From Mrakia gelida (lineage: Eukaryota; Basidiomycota; Tremellomycetes; Cystofilobasidiales; Mrakiaceae), in NCBI GenBank assembly GCA_024345305.1, contig BRON01000007.1, positions 930,001 through 994,000 of the forward strand: DNA of 64,000 nt. Reading direction: 5' to 3'. Within the stretch, counting starts at the first letter, position 1. Each line of letters begins with the position of its first letter. The notes below the pieces were generated by a model. The model saw only the letters and a program-made list of their open reading frames with translations. It was not told the DNA's origin and did not search any database. This document shows, one piece after another, positions 54,637-64,000 of the stretch. Both the position numbers and the translations under genes were made by a program.

Positions 54637-57308
54637 GTGAGACACCCTTCATCAATCTTTCGCTTTCTCCGACGCTCCTGCTGCTTGCTGCTTGCTCCGC
54701 TACTGATACCAGTCGCGTCGCCGTCGTAGCTCGCAACAATCCACTCTCTTCCCAAAGAACTCCAGTCCCACGTCTTCTCTTTCCTCTTTCGCAAAGATTT
54801 ATCCGCCGTCGCTCAAACCTCCCACCACCTCCACAACCTGGCGATCAGGATCCTCAACCAAGAGGTCGAGCTCAAGACTTGGAGTCAGCTCCGCTCGTTC
54901 TTCATCCCTCCCGTCGGTAGATCCGTCAGAGTTGGACGGAGACTCGAGCTCGAGATGATTCAAAAACTCACCATTGACCTCGACTATACCATCCCCCCCT
55001 AAATCTTCGAGAAACCTCTCTACCCCATTCCAATCCATCTCAAAACGACTCCCCTCCTCGTTCCCCTCCTTCGAGTCACACCCGACCGACATTCCTCCGT
55101 AGCTCCCCTCCTCGCCTTCCTCGAAGCGACCAACTTCGAAACCTCGTCGAAACCTCGTTATCGTTGGACGAAGCACTCCGAGTCTCCTCGCTCGTTAGCC
55201 CTGAAGGGGTTGAGGGACAGCCTTTCCTTCTTCGTCCATCGCCTCCACTCCTTCTGCGTGCCCAAGGTCGTCGAGTTCCTGATGGAGGCGGGGCCAGACG
55301 AGGTGGCATGTGTTGGGTACCATGTCGAAAAGCACCGTAAGCTGATCGACCTTGCTGTCGGTGAGTCGCTCGCTTCTTTCCCCTCTTCTCGACGCGACGC
55401 GCAACTAACAGCCCCTCGTTCTCCCTCTTCATATTTTGCTCCCCACAGAGAGACTACACAGGTGGATTGACAAGGCCGGAGTCAGTTCTTACACCTTTCT
55501 CCCTTCCCTTCGCATTTTTGGAGCTGAATCGAGTCGCGTCGCCTCCTTTCAGCCGACCATTCACTCCCTTCCCAACGAACTCCTCGCTCAAATCCTCTCT
55601 TACCTTCCCAACTCAACCCTCTTCTCCTGTCTCACGGTCAGCCAGAAGATCCACGATGTCGCCATCCCCTTCCTCTACTCCAAGATCCTCATCACGAGAT
55701 GGTCGAAGCTCGAGTCGTTCTTCCTCCCAGGGAACCTCATCCCCGTCGATTCCGAGCTCGCCGTTCGTCACGCCCAGAGGAGGAGGAGAGAATGGGACTC
55801 GATCCGAGACCTCGACATTCGGCTCCGTCCTACCGACAAGAGCGGTGGCCCCGGCTCAGGTCACCTCGAAATCGTGCCTTCCTCCTGGGATGCGCGTCCG
55901 CTTCAACTCAACAAGCTCAGGGTTAACTACCCTGCAAACGAGCTTTGGATGGAAGGTCGGAATCCGTCGCCCATCTTCCATCTTCTCTGCTACTTGGACG
56001 CGACGGACGTCAGCATCTCTCTCAACGGAGGCCTTCTCAAGGAGACGGTTCGATCGATCGTCGAAGACAGAGCGTCCGAGAGGTTGGAGGAGACCATCAA
56101 CCAAGCTCAGCTACCGTTCTGCTCGTCCTCCATCGCCAAGATACTTCTTCAACTCGAGGCGATGGAGATGATGAAGTGTCTACGTGAACCGTCCTACTTT
56201 GAAACGAAGACTGCTGAAGCTCTCGGTTCGTCCTTGCCTCTTTCTCTTTCGCGACTTCTTTTCCGTCTTGCTCTGTATTGACTTGCCTCTTTTTCGAATC
56301 TAGATACCATCCATCATCGGATCGCTGCTTCGGGGGTACGCCAGTCTTGCGGACCACTTCGCGTCCAAGAGGTCGCTGAAACTTCGCTGACCTATCTTCC
56401 TCTTTCGTCCACAGTACGCGACGTTCTCCACCCTTCCCGTCGAACTCAAGTCCAGGATCCTCTCCGAACTCCCTCTCTCCACTCTCTCCTCGATGGCTCG
56501 CGTCTCCAAAAAGCTTCGCTCTGCCACCCTCCCCATCCTCCACAGCGTCGTCACGCTCCAAACCTGGAAACAGTTCGAGGACTTCTTCGCCTCCCCCTCC
56601 CTCGAACCCGGAGTCGTCGGCGAGGTAATCGGAGCTCGGACCTCGGAGCTTCGTCTCGTCAAGCACCTCGTCCTTGACGTCCGTCTTGGTTACGGTCCCA
56701 AGCAGTTCTGGCTCGACTTCGCTCAGGTCTCGTCGCGTCTCACTCCCTCCTCGGAACTCGTCGACGCTCCCCTCCTCCTCGATCGCCTCACCATCATCCA
56801 TTCCCACAACCTCAACCCCATCCTCCCCATCCTCAAATGGCTCAACCCCTCCTCTCTCGTCGTCCAATCCCTCGGAACCTCCTTCTCGGACGAGGAAATC
56901 AACCACGACGACGGCGACCCGACTTGGAGATCGCTCGTCTCCCTTCGAACCTGGACTCGACTTACCCACGTCGTCCTCGGGGTTCAACACGGCTACCCTC
57001 TCGTTCCCCTCTCCCCGGATCCCGTCGCTCCCTCTCCCTTCAGGACAGCCACGTCTGGCGTTCTCGTCCTCGTTGGAGGAAAGGAAGGGAGAGCCGCGTC
57101 GTTGCGCTCGACGTGGGCTTCGACGTTCGCGTCGATCTGCCCTGGGCTCGAGAGGGTGAGGGTCGTCGGTCCGACGCCGCAGGTGAAGGTGGTGGTTAAG
57201 AAGATGCTGGATCAGGAGGGTTGGGGGACGAGATGGAAGGTGTTCGAGGTTGGCGTTAGGAAAGGGTTGAGGGCTGGGAAGGCGCTGAAGGGGGAACGTC
57301 TAGTCTAG
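53894..57308 (+). CDS. Tandem four-module F-box protein gene, one in-frame stop in module B
   Basis: Seven exons splice into one frame of 974 codons: 53894-54521, 54605-54636, 54730-55360, 55449-55480, 55553-56225, 56304-56335, 56415-57308. Each long exon is one F-box plus leucine-rich module of about 210-300 aa, and three 32-nt exons link them. F-boxes begin LLSIPTEVQTDILSYLPRRD (A), IHSLPKELQSHVFSFLFRKD (B), IHSLPNELLAQILSYLPNST (C) and FSTLPVELKSRILSELPLST (D). All six introns keep phase and end in AG. Module B contains TAA at 55000-55002, so full-length translation would need that codon bypassed; otherwise A alone, or C plus D from another start, may be the products. F-boxes recruit Skp1; four in one chain would be unusual. 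Splicing across modules is inferred. Confidence 0.6.
54730..55480 (+). repeat. F-box module B plus linker exon, with in-frame TAA
   Basis: This module lacks an initiator Met at its F-box; it begins directly after a splice acceptor (CTC GCA ACA ATC). The frame is open except TAA at 55000-55002, after a run of seven C. Downstream homology to module A resumes in the same frame (LYPIPIHLKTTPLLVPLLRV). The linker exon reads ERLHRWIDKAG. Confidence 0.8.
55000..55002 (+). other. In-frame TAA in F-box module B
   Basis: The codons ATC CCC CCC TAA ATC TTC interrupt module B 90 codons after its acceptor. The stop follows a run of seven C, where an insertion or deletion would be easy, but both flanks are in the same frame relative to module A, so a plain substitution or a small in-frame change is more likely. 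Confidence 0.85.
55553..56335 (+). repeat. F-box module C plus linker exon
   Basis: It begins after an acceptor with CCG ACC ATT CAC TCC, in frame with module B. The F-box is clear, the remainder diverged from A and B (VLYSKIL-like segment, then an Arg-rich loop and LLCYLDATDVSISL). The linker exon reads DTIHHRIAASG, of the same 32-nt length as in A and B. Confidence 0.75.
56415..57308 (+). repeat. F-box module D, terminal
   Basis: This last module is longest (297 aa plus stop) and ends the array with TAG. It holds an F-box followed by leucine-rich segments (LVKHLVLDVRLGYGPKQFW; LDRLTIIHSHNLNPILPIL) and ends with CPGLERVRVVGPTPQV, similar to the solo F-box protein at 637-1452. It also has an internal Met (56493) that could start a separate product. 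Confidence 0.8.
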
Positions 57309-57615
57309 CGTTACGATCTCTTCTCTTTTGTTTTTCTTACGACCGAGACATGGACTCTTTCTCTCTTCTTCATCTCCCTCGAAAGTTTCAGGCAATCTCG
57401 AGCAAATTTGCCTGAGCTGCTTCCCCTTTTTCTCGCATGACGTACCTCGGACCTCTCCCTCTCTCACCTTCCCTCCTTCCCTTTGAGCTCCCTCTCTCAC
57501 CTTCCCTCCTTCCCTTTGAGCTTCCAACTGCATGCTCCTCTCGTGAGCTGTTCGACCTACCCCATCAATATCCCCACACCCACACCTCTCTACCAACCCC
57601 TCTCGGTCCATCTGG
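57309..57615. other. Promoter and leader of YME2, containing a 33-bp tandem duplication
   Basis: The 307 bp between the array stop and the YME2 ATG are CT-rich. Positions 57455-57487 and 57488-57520 are identical 33-bp copies, starting CTCCCTCTCTCACC and ending TTCCCTTTGAG. Confidence 0.7.
57455..57520 (+). repeat. Perfect 33-bp direct tandem duplication
   Basis: Two adjacent identical 33-bp units sit in the YME2 leader region. No third copy is seen. Confidence 0.95.
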
Positions 57616-60600
57616 ATGATTCGCCCCTTCCTACGGACGAGCTCTCTGTCGTTGTCCTCCCGGACGCCCTTCCGACCTTCCTCCTTCCCTCGTCTCCTTC
57701 TTTCGCCAACAATATCTCCCCTCTCCCTTCGTCCCACTACCCCTCTCCTCTTCCCCTCAAGACGATGGTACGCGGACGAGGCAGTTGAGGATGCGAGAGG
57801 CCCTCCTCCTGAGGAAGCTGAGCCGGTGAAGAAGGTCGAGGACTTTGGAGGAGATCAGGAGAAGGAGGTGAGCTTGTCGTCTTCTTTCTTTGGGCTTGTG
57901 CCGTTCGAGGAGTCGAGAGCGAGACCTCTCAGAGGTCTTATGGGCTCAAGAGGGTCCCCCGCTACCTGAGCGAGGTCGCTGAGCCTCTGGGATATCTGGA
58001 ATTCTGCATGAAGAAGGAGGGGAAACGAAGAGCTCATCCTCACCTGCGCTTGTTTGATCGTTCGTTCGACAGATCGCGTTGCCTCCTCCTCTCGAAGCTC
58101 AGTTCTTCGTATCAGCAATTTTCCCAATACAGCTCGGTAAACTGGAGTGAGTGCTCTGCTCACTTTCTAACTCGAAAACGACGAGATGGAGAGTAATCTC
58201 GCGCCGTCGAAGACGAGGCCCGAGGCTCGAGCTCACCTTCCGTCCCTCCCTCCCTTCTCCTCCCCCCTCTCAGCCCTCGTCCAGACATCGCCCTCCTCCG
58301 GAAAGACGACCTCCTCGACCAGTTTTCTCTCATCTGCAGCGACATCTCCGTTCACTCCTTCAAACACGTCAAGACCGTCAAGCAGGCCAAAGACGGAGGA
58401 GTCTTCGTTCGTTTCACCTACGTCCCTTTGCCTGAGGAACAAGGAGGATCAGAGAAGGCTTTGACGGAGGTGGAGAAGGCATTCAACGATGCTGCGACCA
58501 AGCTGGGAGGACTGAAGACGTGGAGTTGGCTGGGAGGAGGGAAGGTTTGGAGGGTGTTGGGAAGGCCGTGGCATGAGGTGAGTTTGGGATGGACGAGAAG
58601 GGCTGAGGACGCGTCGTACCGAGGAGAGAGCTGATCTTGGTGTTTTGATGTGAGCAGGATCTCAATCGGTTCCCTAGCTCTCAGCTGAGGATTCAGTTCG
58701 ACGGACCTGATATAAATCAGGAGACTCGTGAGTCCGACACTCCTCATGCACTCGTTTCGAGCTTTCCCGTCGAGGAGCTCGCTGATTCCTTTCCTTTCAT
58801 CAGTCTACGACCTTCTTCGACCGTATGGGCACCTCTCGTCTATCACTCCTCCTGCTCCTCAACCTCCTCTCACTCCCCGGTTCGCGCTCGGTGGGTCTTC
58901 TCCGCGCTCTCTCATTCTTCGTGCCGCGTCTGATCTCGACCCTCATCTCCTCCTCCCCTCCCCTCCTCAGTCAACTTCACTCGTCTCCACTCTTCGACGG
59001 CAGCTGTCTCCTGTCTTCACGGTCTCTCAGTCCCTCCAACACCTCCCAGAGTCGTCACCGTCTCCTCCGACCCTTCCGTCGCCTCTCCCCTCCCCAACCC
59101 TCCAGGCAACTCGCCGTCGACTCTGACCCGAATGAGTTTCAGCTATGTCTCCCCGCTCAAGGCACACGTCATTCGAGATTGGATCAGTTCGCATCCCAAG
59201 ATCGCTCTTCCCCTGTTGGCCTTCCTCATTGGAACGCTGTCTTACACTGTGAGTTCGAACTTCGACGCGTCTTCGTGGCCACGTTGCTCTCTTTGGCTGA
59301 CGCCTTTCGCCCCAACTTCCTTGTCTCCTAGTTCTTCGATCCCAGTTCGTCCTTCCTTCTCTCATGTCGACGACGAGGAGGTCAACTGACGCGTCTCTGA
59401 TCTCTTTCGCTCGAACAGTTCGCGAATTCATGACGACGAGCAAGATCCTCGGACGCTTCAACATCGAGGGTTACACCTTGTGCGTCATCTTTCGGACTGG
59501 TTGCGAGAGAGAGGTCGACTCTCGAACTGACTTCTCTTCCTCGACTCCACAGAATCAAGTACCTCAAGTCATTGGGCGCGACGATCCTCCCATCCTTCTT
59601 CGACGTCCCAGAACCACCCACTAGCGGTGCACCCAAGTCTGGAGAGACCGAAACTGACGCTTGGAGGGAACGGAACGAGGCCGAAAAGATCGTCGAGGGA
59701 TGGATGCACGAGTACCCTTGTGAGTCGAGTCGACGAAACACTGTCTTCGATCCGATTCGAAAGCTGACCTCCTCGCCCTTCGCAGCTGGTTTCATCGTTG
59801 TCACGGGACCTCACGGGAGTGGAAAGACGGCTCTGGCTCAGAAGGTCATCGATAACGAGCACAAGTGAGTCGCTCTTCTCTGTTTCACTGGCTCTCGCTC
59901 GAATTTCGACGCGTCGACGGCAGCTGAGCTTCCTTTCGTCTTCTCGCCTTGCAGGAAGTACCTCATCATCGACTGCGCTGCTATTGCTAAGGCCAAGACG
60001 GACGCTGCTATGATCGCTGAGCTTGCGAACCAGACTGGATACTGGTGCGTCGCGTTCTCTCGTACTCTTCGTTCTCTCGCTCTCTTCGTTCCGAGGAGTC
60101 GAGCTCACGCGTCCTCGTTCTTCTTTCAGGCCCATGTTCGGATTCCTCAGCAGCATGAACAGTCTCATCGACCTGGCTTCCATGGGTCTCATCGGGCAGA
60201 AGGGTTCGTCAATATCTTCTCCTCTCGCGAAGCCTCACGCGAGCTGATTTGAATCATCTTTCCTCGTCCTGTCATACAGCTGGGTTCTCCACCGACTTCC
60301 CAACTCAGCTCAAGCAGATCCTAGACGTCGTCACCGCCTCACTCAAGCACGTCGCGGACCACGAGCTCGAGGGTCAGCAGAAGCTCGTTCAGACGGACGC
60401 GAATCGAGTGGTCGTCGAAGCCGAGAAGGTCGCGTTCAGCGAGCGCCTGAAGAGGATCGGATACCACGACCCGAGGATCGATTGCGTTGCTGGAAATGGG
60501 CTGATGAGCGAAGTCGGCTACGGAGACGAGAGGATGACCGTCAACGATCTCGCGTCCCCCGAGGACGCCGTCTTCCTCTCTTCCTCTCAACCTTCGCAAC

Positions 60601-62225
60601 AGACCTCCGCCGAGATCAGCTCCCTCGACAAGGATAGGGATACCATCGCCGTTCTTCCCGTGGTCGTGCTGAAGAACTTCGCCGTCAAGGGGAGCAAGAA
60701 GGTGAGTCGCGTCGTCCCTCTCGATTCGTCTTCGCTTCCTTCACCTAACCTCCTTCTCCCCTTTATCATCTTCTTCAGGACGAGCTCTGGAACACCATCG
60801 CCGAGTGGAGTGCCTCCTTGATCGAGAACCAGATCGCTCAGGTCATTGTGGTGGGAGACAACACGAGTGCTTCGAAGCCTCTCGCCAAAGGTACGGCTCT
60901 TTTCTTCTTCGAGCGAGGTCGACGCTGGCTCACCTTCCTCGCCCTCCTCTTTTCTTCTTCCTTCTAGCTCTTCCTTCCAAACCTCTCAACGCCATCTCCC
61001 TCACCGACGCCGACCACAAGACTTCCCTCGAATACGTCTCTTCGAAACTGGGTGCTGCTCGAATTGAGATGACTGGCGAGGAGAAGGAGATCTTGAGGAC
61101 TCTCGGAGGACGAATGACGGATCTCGACGAGCTGTTGGTGAAGCTTCGTTCTGGGTTGACTATCGTACGTCCTGTTCTCGTTGTCGAATTCTCCACATCT
61201 CGCGAAAAGGAGCTGACATCTCTTCGATCTTGCCTTTCCGTTCTTGCAGCCCGACGCTGTCGAAGACATCTTGACTCGCACCCAGGTCGAGTTGAGGAAG
61301 AGCGTGTTCGGCGACGACGCTGAGGAGGCGAAGAACCTTCCTTGGAGTAGAGCTCAGGCTTGGAAGATCGTGAAGGACCTGTCGTCGAAGGGAGAGGTAA
61401 AGCCTTCGAACTGTTTCCTCCATCGAGACGCGACTCGAATCGAACTGACCCGTCCGTTCGTACTCCTTCGCGGTTGAAGCTCTCGTACTCGGCTCTCCTT
61501 CTTGCCTTCCCTTTCAAAGGAGCTGAGGACAAGCTGAAGAGCTTGGAGGCTGCTGAGTTCGTGTCCATCACCTACATCAACGGTGAGTCTTCTTGCTTCC
61601 TCTTCGCGAATCGACCGACGACTTTCGCTGACTCGTCGTCGTCTTCGCTCCAGGTCGACCATCTCTCGTCAAGCCCGGAAAGCCTCTGTATCACGCTGCA
61701 TTCAAGAAGCTCGTAAGTCGAGAAACCTTTATCATGAGCCTCTTGTGCGCCCGAGACTGACCTTTCCTCTCTTTCTCGACGCGTCCTCAGGTCGAAGGTG
61801 AGCTTCTGATTCCCTCCTCGTCTCTTCCTTTGCCCTCCTTCGCCATCCTGACTTCCTCCTTCCCTCGTTCCCCACAGATCCCGTCTTCCGAGCCTCCCAA
61901 ACCATCGCTTTCAACGCCGAGGTCATCGCCGCCAGCGAAACCGAGATCCAAAAATGCGAAACCGAGCTGCTGTCGCTGAAGGACATCGGATTCGAGACGG
62001 GAGCTGGGTGGAAGCTTCTCAGCGGAGCTTCGGGGATCGAGCTCAGGGCTGGGTACCTGCTCGAGAAGCTGAGGGCCGCTCAGCTGAAGGTGAACACTTT
62101 GGAGAAGGAGAACGAGGCGACTAAGGTGAGCTCTTTCTCGAACTGTTTTCGCGCGACGATTCGACGTAGCTGACGTTATGTTCTTTTCGTTCTTGTTTCA
62201 GTTGGTGCTGAGTTCGAACGCGTAA
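57616..62225 (+). CDS. YME2: Mitochondrial inner-membrane protein YME2 (RNA12 family)
   Basis: Twenty-one exons encode 955 aa: 57616-57867, 58073-58146, 58274-58577, 58658-58727, 58804-58890, 58971-59248, 59332-59344, 59419-59479, 59553-59719, 59786-59864, 59955-60044, 60130-60203, 60280-60701, 60779-60890, 60968-61164, 61250-61396, 61480-61582, 61654-61712, 61791-61797, 61878-62125, 62202-62225. An Arg/Ser-rich mitochondrial presequence is followed by an RRM-like region (FVRFTYVPLPEE; RFPSSQLRIQFDGPDI; LYDLLRPYG), one transmembrane helix (IALPLLAFLIGTLSYT), then an AAA-type ATPase region with P-loop GPHGSGKTAL. Yme2 affects mitochondrial nucleoid number and mtDNA escape in yeast. Exons of 13 and 7 nt are included; both are needed to keep phase. 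Confidence 0.92.
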
Positions 62226-63361
62226 CGATTTGGAATGATGAATGATCTAGTGCTATCTGCGACCCTCGACGATCTGCGCAACGCCGAAGCCACTCTCCGC
62301 CCGCCCTGCTCTTCCCTCTCGACCGTCGTGAGCTGTTCTCTTTGTCCTCCCAAGCTTTCGTGCCCTTCTCTTCGTCGCTTGACTCTGCTTCGTCGGGTCA
62401 AAAAGTGTTCGTCAAACCCAGAGCGCTCGAGGCTGCCTCGCTCGGAACATTTTTCGTCCACCTCCTTCCCGTTCGCCTCCCTTTCTCTCCTCTTCGGTGT
62501 GCTTGTCATCACTCCCAAAAGGAAGAATCAGAGGCATTTACATATGTATCAACGAGCTCAGCTCGTTTGTGCTGCCAGGAGCTCACAGTCCGTGGCTCCG
62601 CCGCCTTCGACGCGCGTCGCGTCCCTCTCTTCCGGCAGCAAAAAAAATGATCCTCTGGTCGCTTTGTTTGTACTCAGTGCATCTTTTGATCTGCTTTCTT
62701 TCATGTATCTCTTTATGAACTCTTGTTTTTACGTTGCTATGTTCCGCTCTTCCTCAACAGGACCTGAAAGCTTGTCCTCTCTCGTCCCTCGCTCGTCTGT
62801 AAGACTGTCTCCTTGCACTCAAACACCCCTAAAACACCTCTCTCGGGATGCTAGGATTTTGAGCTCATGCAAGGGAATGACATAACGAGTCTGGAGTGAA
62901 TTTTCCTCAGCAGGAGCCTCGCATTCTCCTAGGGTTTCAACCGACTGAACGCGGTGATGGACCAGTTTTGATTGAAGAGGAGGGCGAAGGAGGGGGAGAG
63001 GTGGTGCAAGTAGAGGGGATGTGAGGGTAGGGCTGTGCGAGAAAGGGTGGAAATTGGGCGTGCGAGAAAATCTGCTTGAAGGAGAGCGGCCGAGTGAGGA
63101 GATCGAGGGAAGAGGGAACGCGATCGGACGCGCGAGTGGTTTGATTGGAAGGCCTGAAATTTCAGTCTGGACTGGACGAAACGAAAATTTGACTTCGGCT
63201 CTGGTGACTCTCGGAAGTTTCAAACGCGACTTGGGGAGAAATAGCTCTGTGAAGAGACGTCAGAAGGAGGAGAGATCAGCTCGACGAGACCGAGGGTCGA
63301 ACCGACGTGACGACGAAACGAAGCGAAGGAAACTCACCATTTAGATCGACGATGACAAGGA
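62226..63361. other. Convergent intergenic region, no gene seen
   Basis: About 1.1 kb between YME2 and the last minus-strand gene. The region 62640-62780 is AT-richer than most of the window. No domain-bearing ORF or RNA gene was recognised. Confidence 0.4.
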
Positions 63362-64000
63362 TCAAAGCCAGCTGCTATCCACCTGGAACCTAGGAGCCAC
63401 TTCCTCCTCCTCCTCACTACCCTCTTCGCTCCCAGTACCGTCCTCCTCACTCTCCTCCTCCTCTTCTTCATCTTCCTCTTCTTCCTCGCTCTCCTCCTCC
63501 TCTTCGCTCTCTTCCTCCTCCTCGTCGTCCCCATCCGACCACCCTTCCGAGTCGTCCGACCCAAGCTCTCGTTTCTCGATTTTTCCCTCCAGCAACTCCA
63601 ACCTAAACCACCTCTCCCACCTTTCCGGATCCGCCCACTGCTCCAGCAGCATCTCCGCTTCGTCCTCCTGCCATTGCTTCAGAGAGTACAACCTCGCCGC
63701 CCCCGTCACAGCCACCTCGAACCTCTCGAACTTGACCCACTCGTCGAGCGTCTGAACAGGTACCATGAAGAAGATCTCGTCCAAGAGTGATCTTCGTTCG
63801 TCGTCTCCCCAGCGCGTACGACCCCTTCCTTGATCCTCCTTCGTTACGACGACCCTGACTGACCGAAGGTTCTTGCATCGTTGGAAGGGGACGGGAATGC
63901 CGGGAAGCATGTCTCCCATCTCTGGTCGAGCGACGAAGACGTTCTCCATGACGAGGGTCTCGAGGGCGTCCCAGGAGGCTTTGATGAGGGATCCAGTCCT
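63362..64000 (-). CDS. C-terminal part of a protein with an acidic tail, cut by the window edge
   Basis: The minus-strand frame is open from the window end to TGA at 63362-63364, so the gene starts outside. The visible part has leucine-rich, F-box-protein-like segments (VPFQRCKNLRSVRVVV; DEWVKFERFEVAVTGAARLY), then about 60 residues that are mostly Glu, Asp and Ser, and ends RFQVDSSWL. The first Met in view (63949) need not be the start. A relation to the F-box families in this window is possible but not shown. Confidence 0.65.
   Translation of the reverse strand, partial: RTGSLIKASWDALETLVMENVFVARPEMGDMLPGIPVPFQRCKNLRSVRVVVTKEDQGRGRTRWGDDERRSLLDEIFFMVPVQTLDEWVKFERFEVAVTGAARLYSLKQWQEDEAEMLLEQWADPERWERWFRLELLEGKIEKRELGSDDSEGWSDGDDEEEEESEEEEESEEEEEDEEEEEESEEDGTGSEEGSEEEEEVAPRFQVDSSWL

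Larger units (their letters stand above)
1497..61785. repeat. Dispersed palindromic octamer GACGCGTC
   Basis: By eye I find 32 copies, starting at 1497, 1640, 4732, 5576, 9987, 10783, 14962, 15133, 15846, 16205, 16374, 18585, 19748, 22156, 24069, 24399, 30415, 30960, 32747, 34561, 43538, 43838, 46247, 47301, 47634, 51957, 53151, 58608, 59264, 59388, 59908 and 61778. Only 32747 and 43838 are in coding exons. The core is ACGCGT. Confidence 0.85.

Noticed and set aside
45141..55002. Reassignment or programmed readthrough of TAA
   Set aside because: TAA is the normal terminal codon of several genes in this window, and no readthrough context is shared by the two internal TAA codons.
1..64000. CRISPR arrays, insertion sequences, bacterial operons or viral integrations
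   Set aside because: No spaced direct-repeat arrays, transposase-like frames, terminal repeats or viral proteins were seen; the gene structures are eukaryotic throughout.

Overview
This window looks like nuclear DNA of a basidiomycete fungus, most likely a red yeast of the Microbotryomycetes (Rhodotorula/Sporobolomyces type). That placement is inferred from GC-rich sequence, CT-rich leaders, very dense short spliceosomal introns (mostly 55-120 nt) with a CTGAC branch site just upstream of the acceptor, and the gene content. I built the gene models by joining exons by eye and required every junction to keep phase; no transcript evidence was available.

Layout, left to right: a single-exon F-box gene with an intron-rich leader (637-1452); an intronless siroheme-synthesis fusion, Met8-like plus uroporphyrinogen-III methyltransferase (2270-4525); a BTB-domain gene (minus, 5339-6391); mitochondrial Fe-S assembly ISA2 (minus, 7595-8669), divergent from a GT32 glycosyltransferase (8903-11368); mitoribosomal protein bS21m (minus, 11746-12995), divergent from a five-exon F-box-like gene (13528-14875); a gene-free stretch; an unrecognised 404-aa protein (17137-19162); translation factor eIF3j (20358-22119); a MYND-finger protein (22748-24040); a cytochrome b561 (minus, 24321-25552), divergent from the mitochondrial GTP/GDP carrier GGC1 (26088-27952); a low-complexity protein with a basic region (28690-30881); an equilibrative nucleoside transporter (31740-33490); a 20-exon Sec7 ARF-GEF of the GBF1/Gea type (33724-40188); a second MYND protein (minus, 40419-41638); two tandem oligopeptide transporters (41988-46671 and 48864-53204); a four-module tandem F-box gene (53894-57308); mitochondrial YME2/RNA12 (57616-62225); and the end of another gene with an acidic tail (minus, 63362 to the window edge).

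Most genes are housekeeping functions (mitochondrial iron-sulfur assembly, translation, nucleotide transport and inner-membrane maintenance; Golgi trafficking; siroheme synthesis). The accessory part is 42-57.3 kb. The first OPT paralogue carries one in-frame TAA where its neighbour has a tyrosine codon. Next to the pair lies an array of four F-box modules that can be spliced into one reading frame through a 32-nt linker exon repeated between modules; its second module also has one in-frame TAA. A palindromic octamer, GACGCGTC, recurs at least 32 times, almost always in introns and intergenic DNA.
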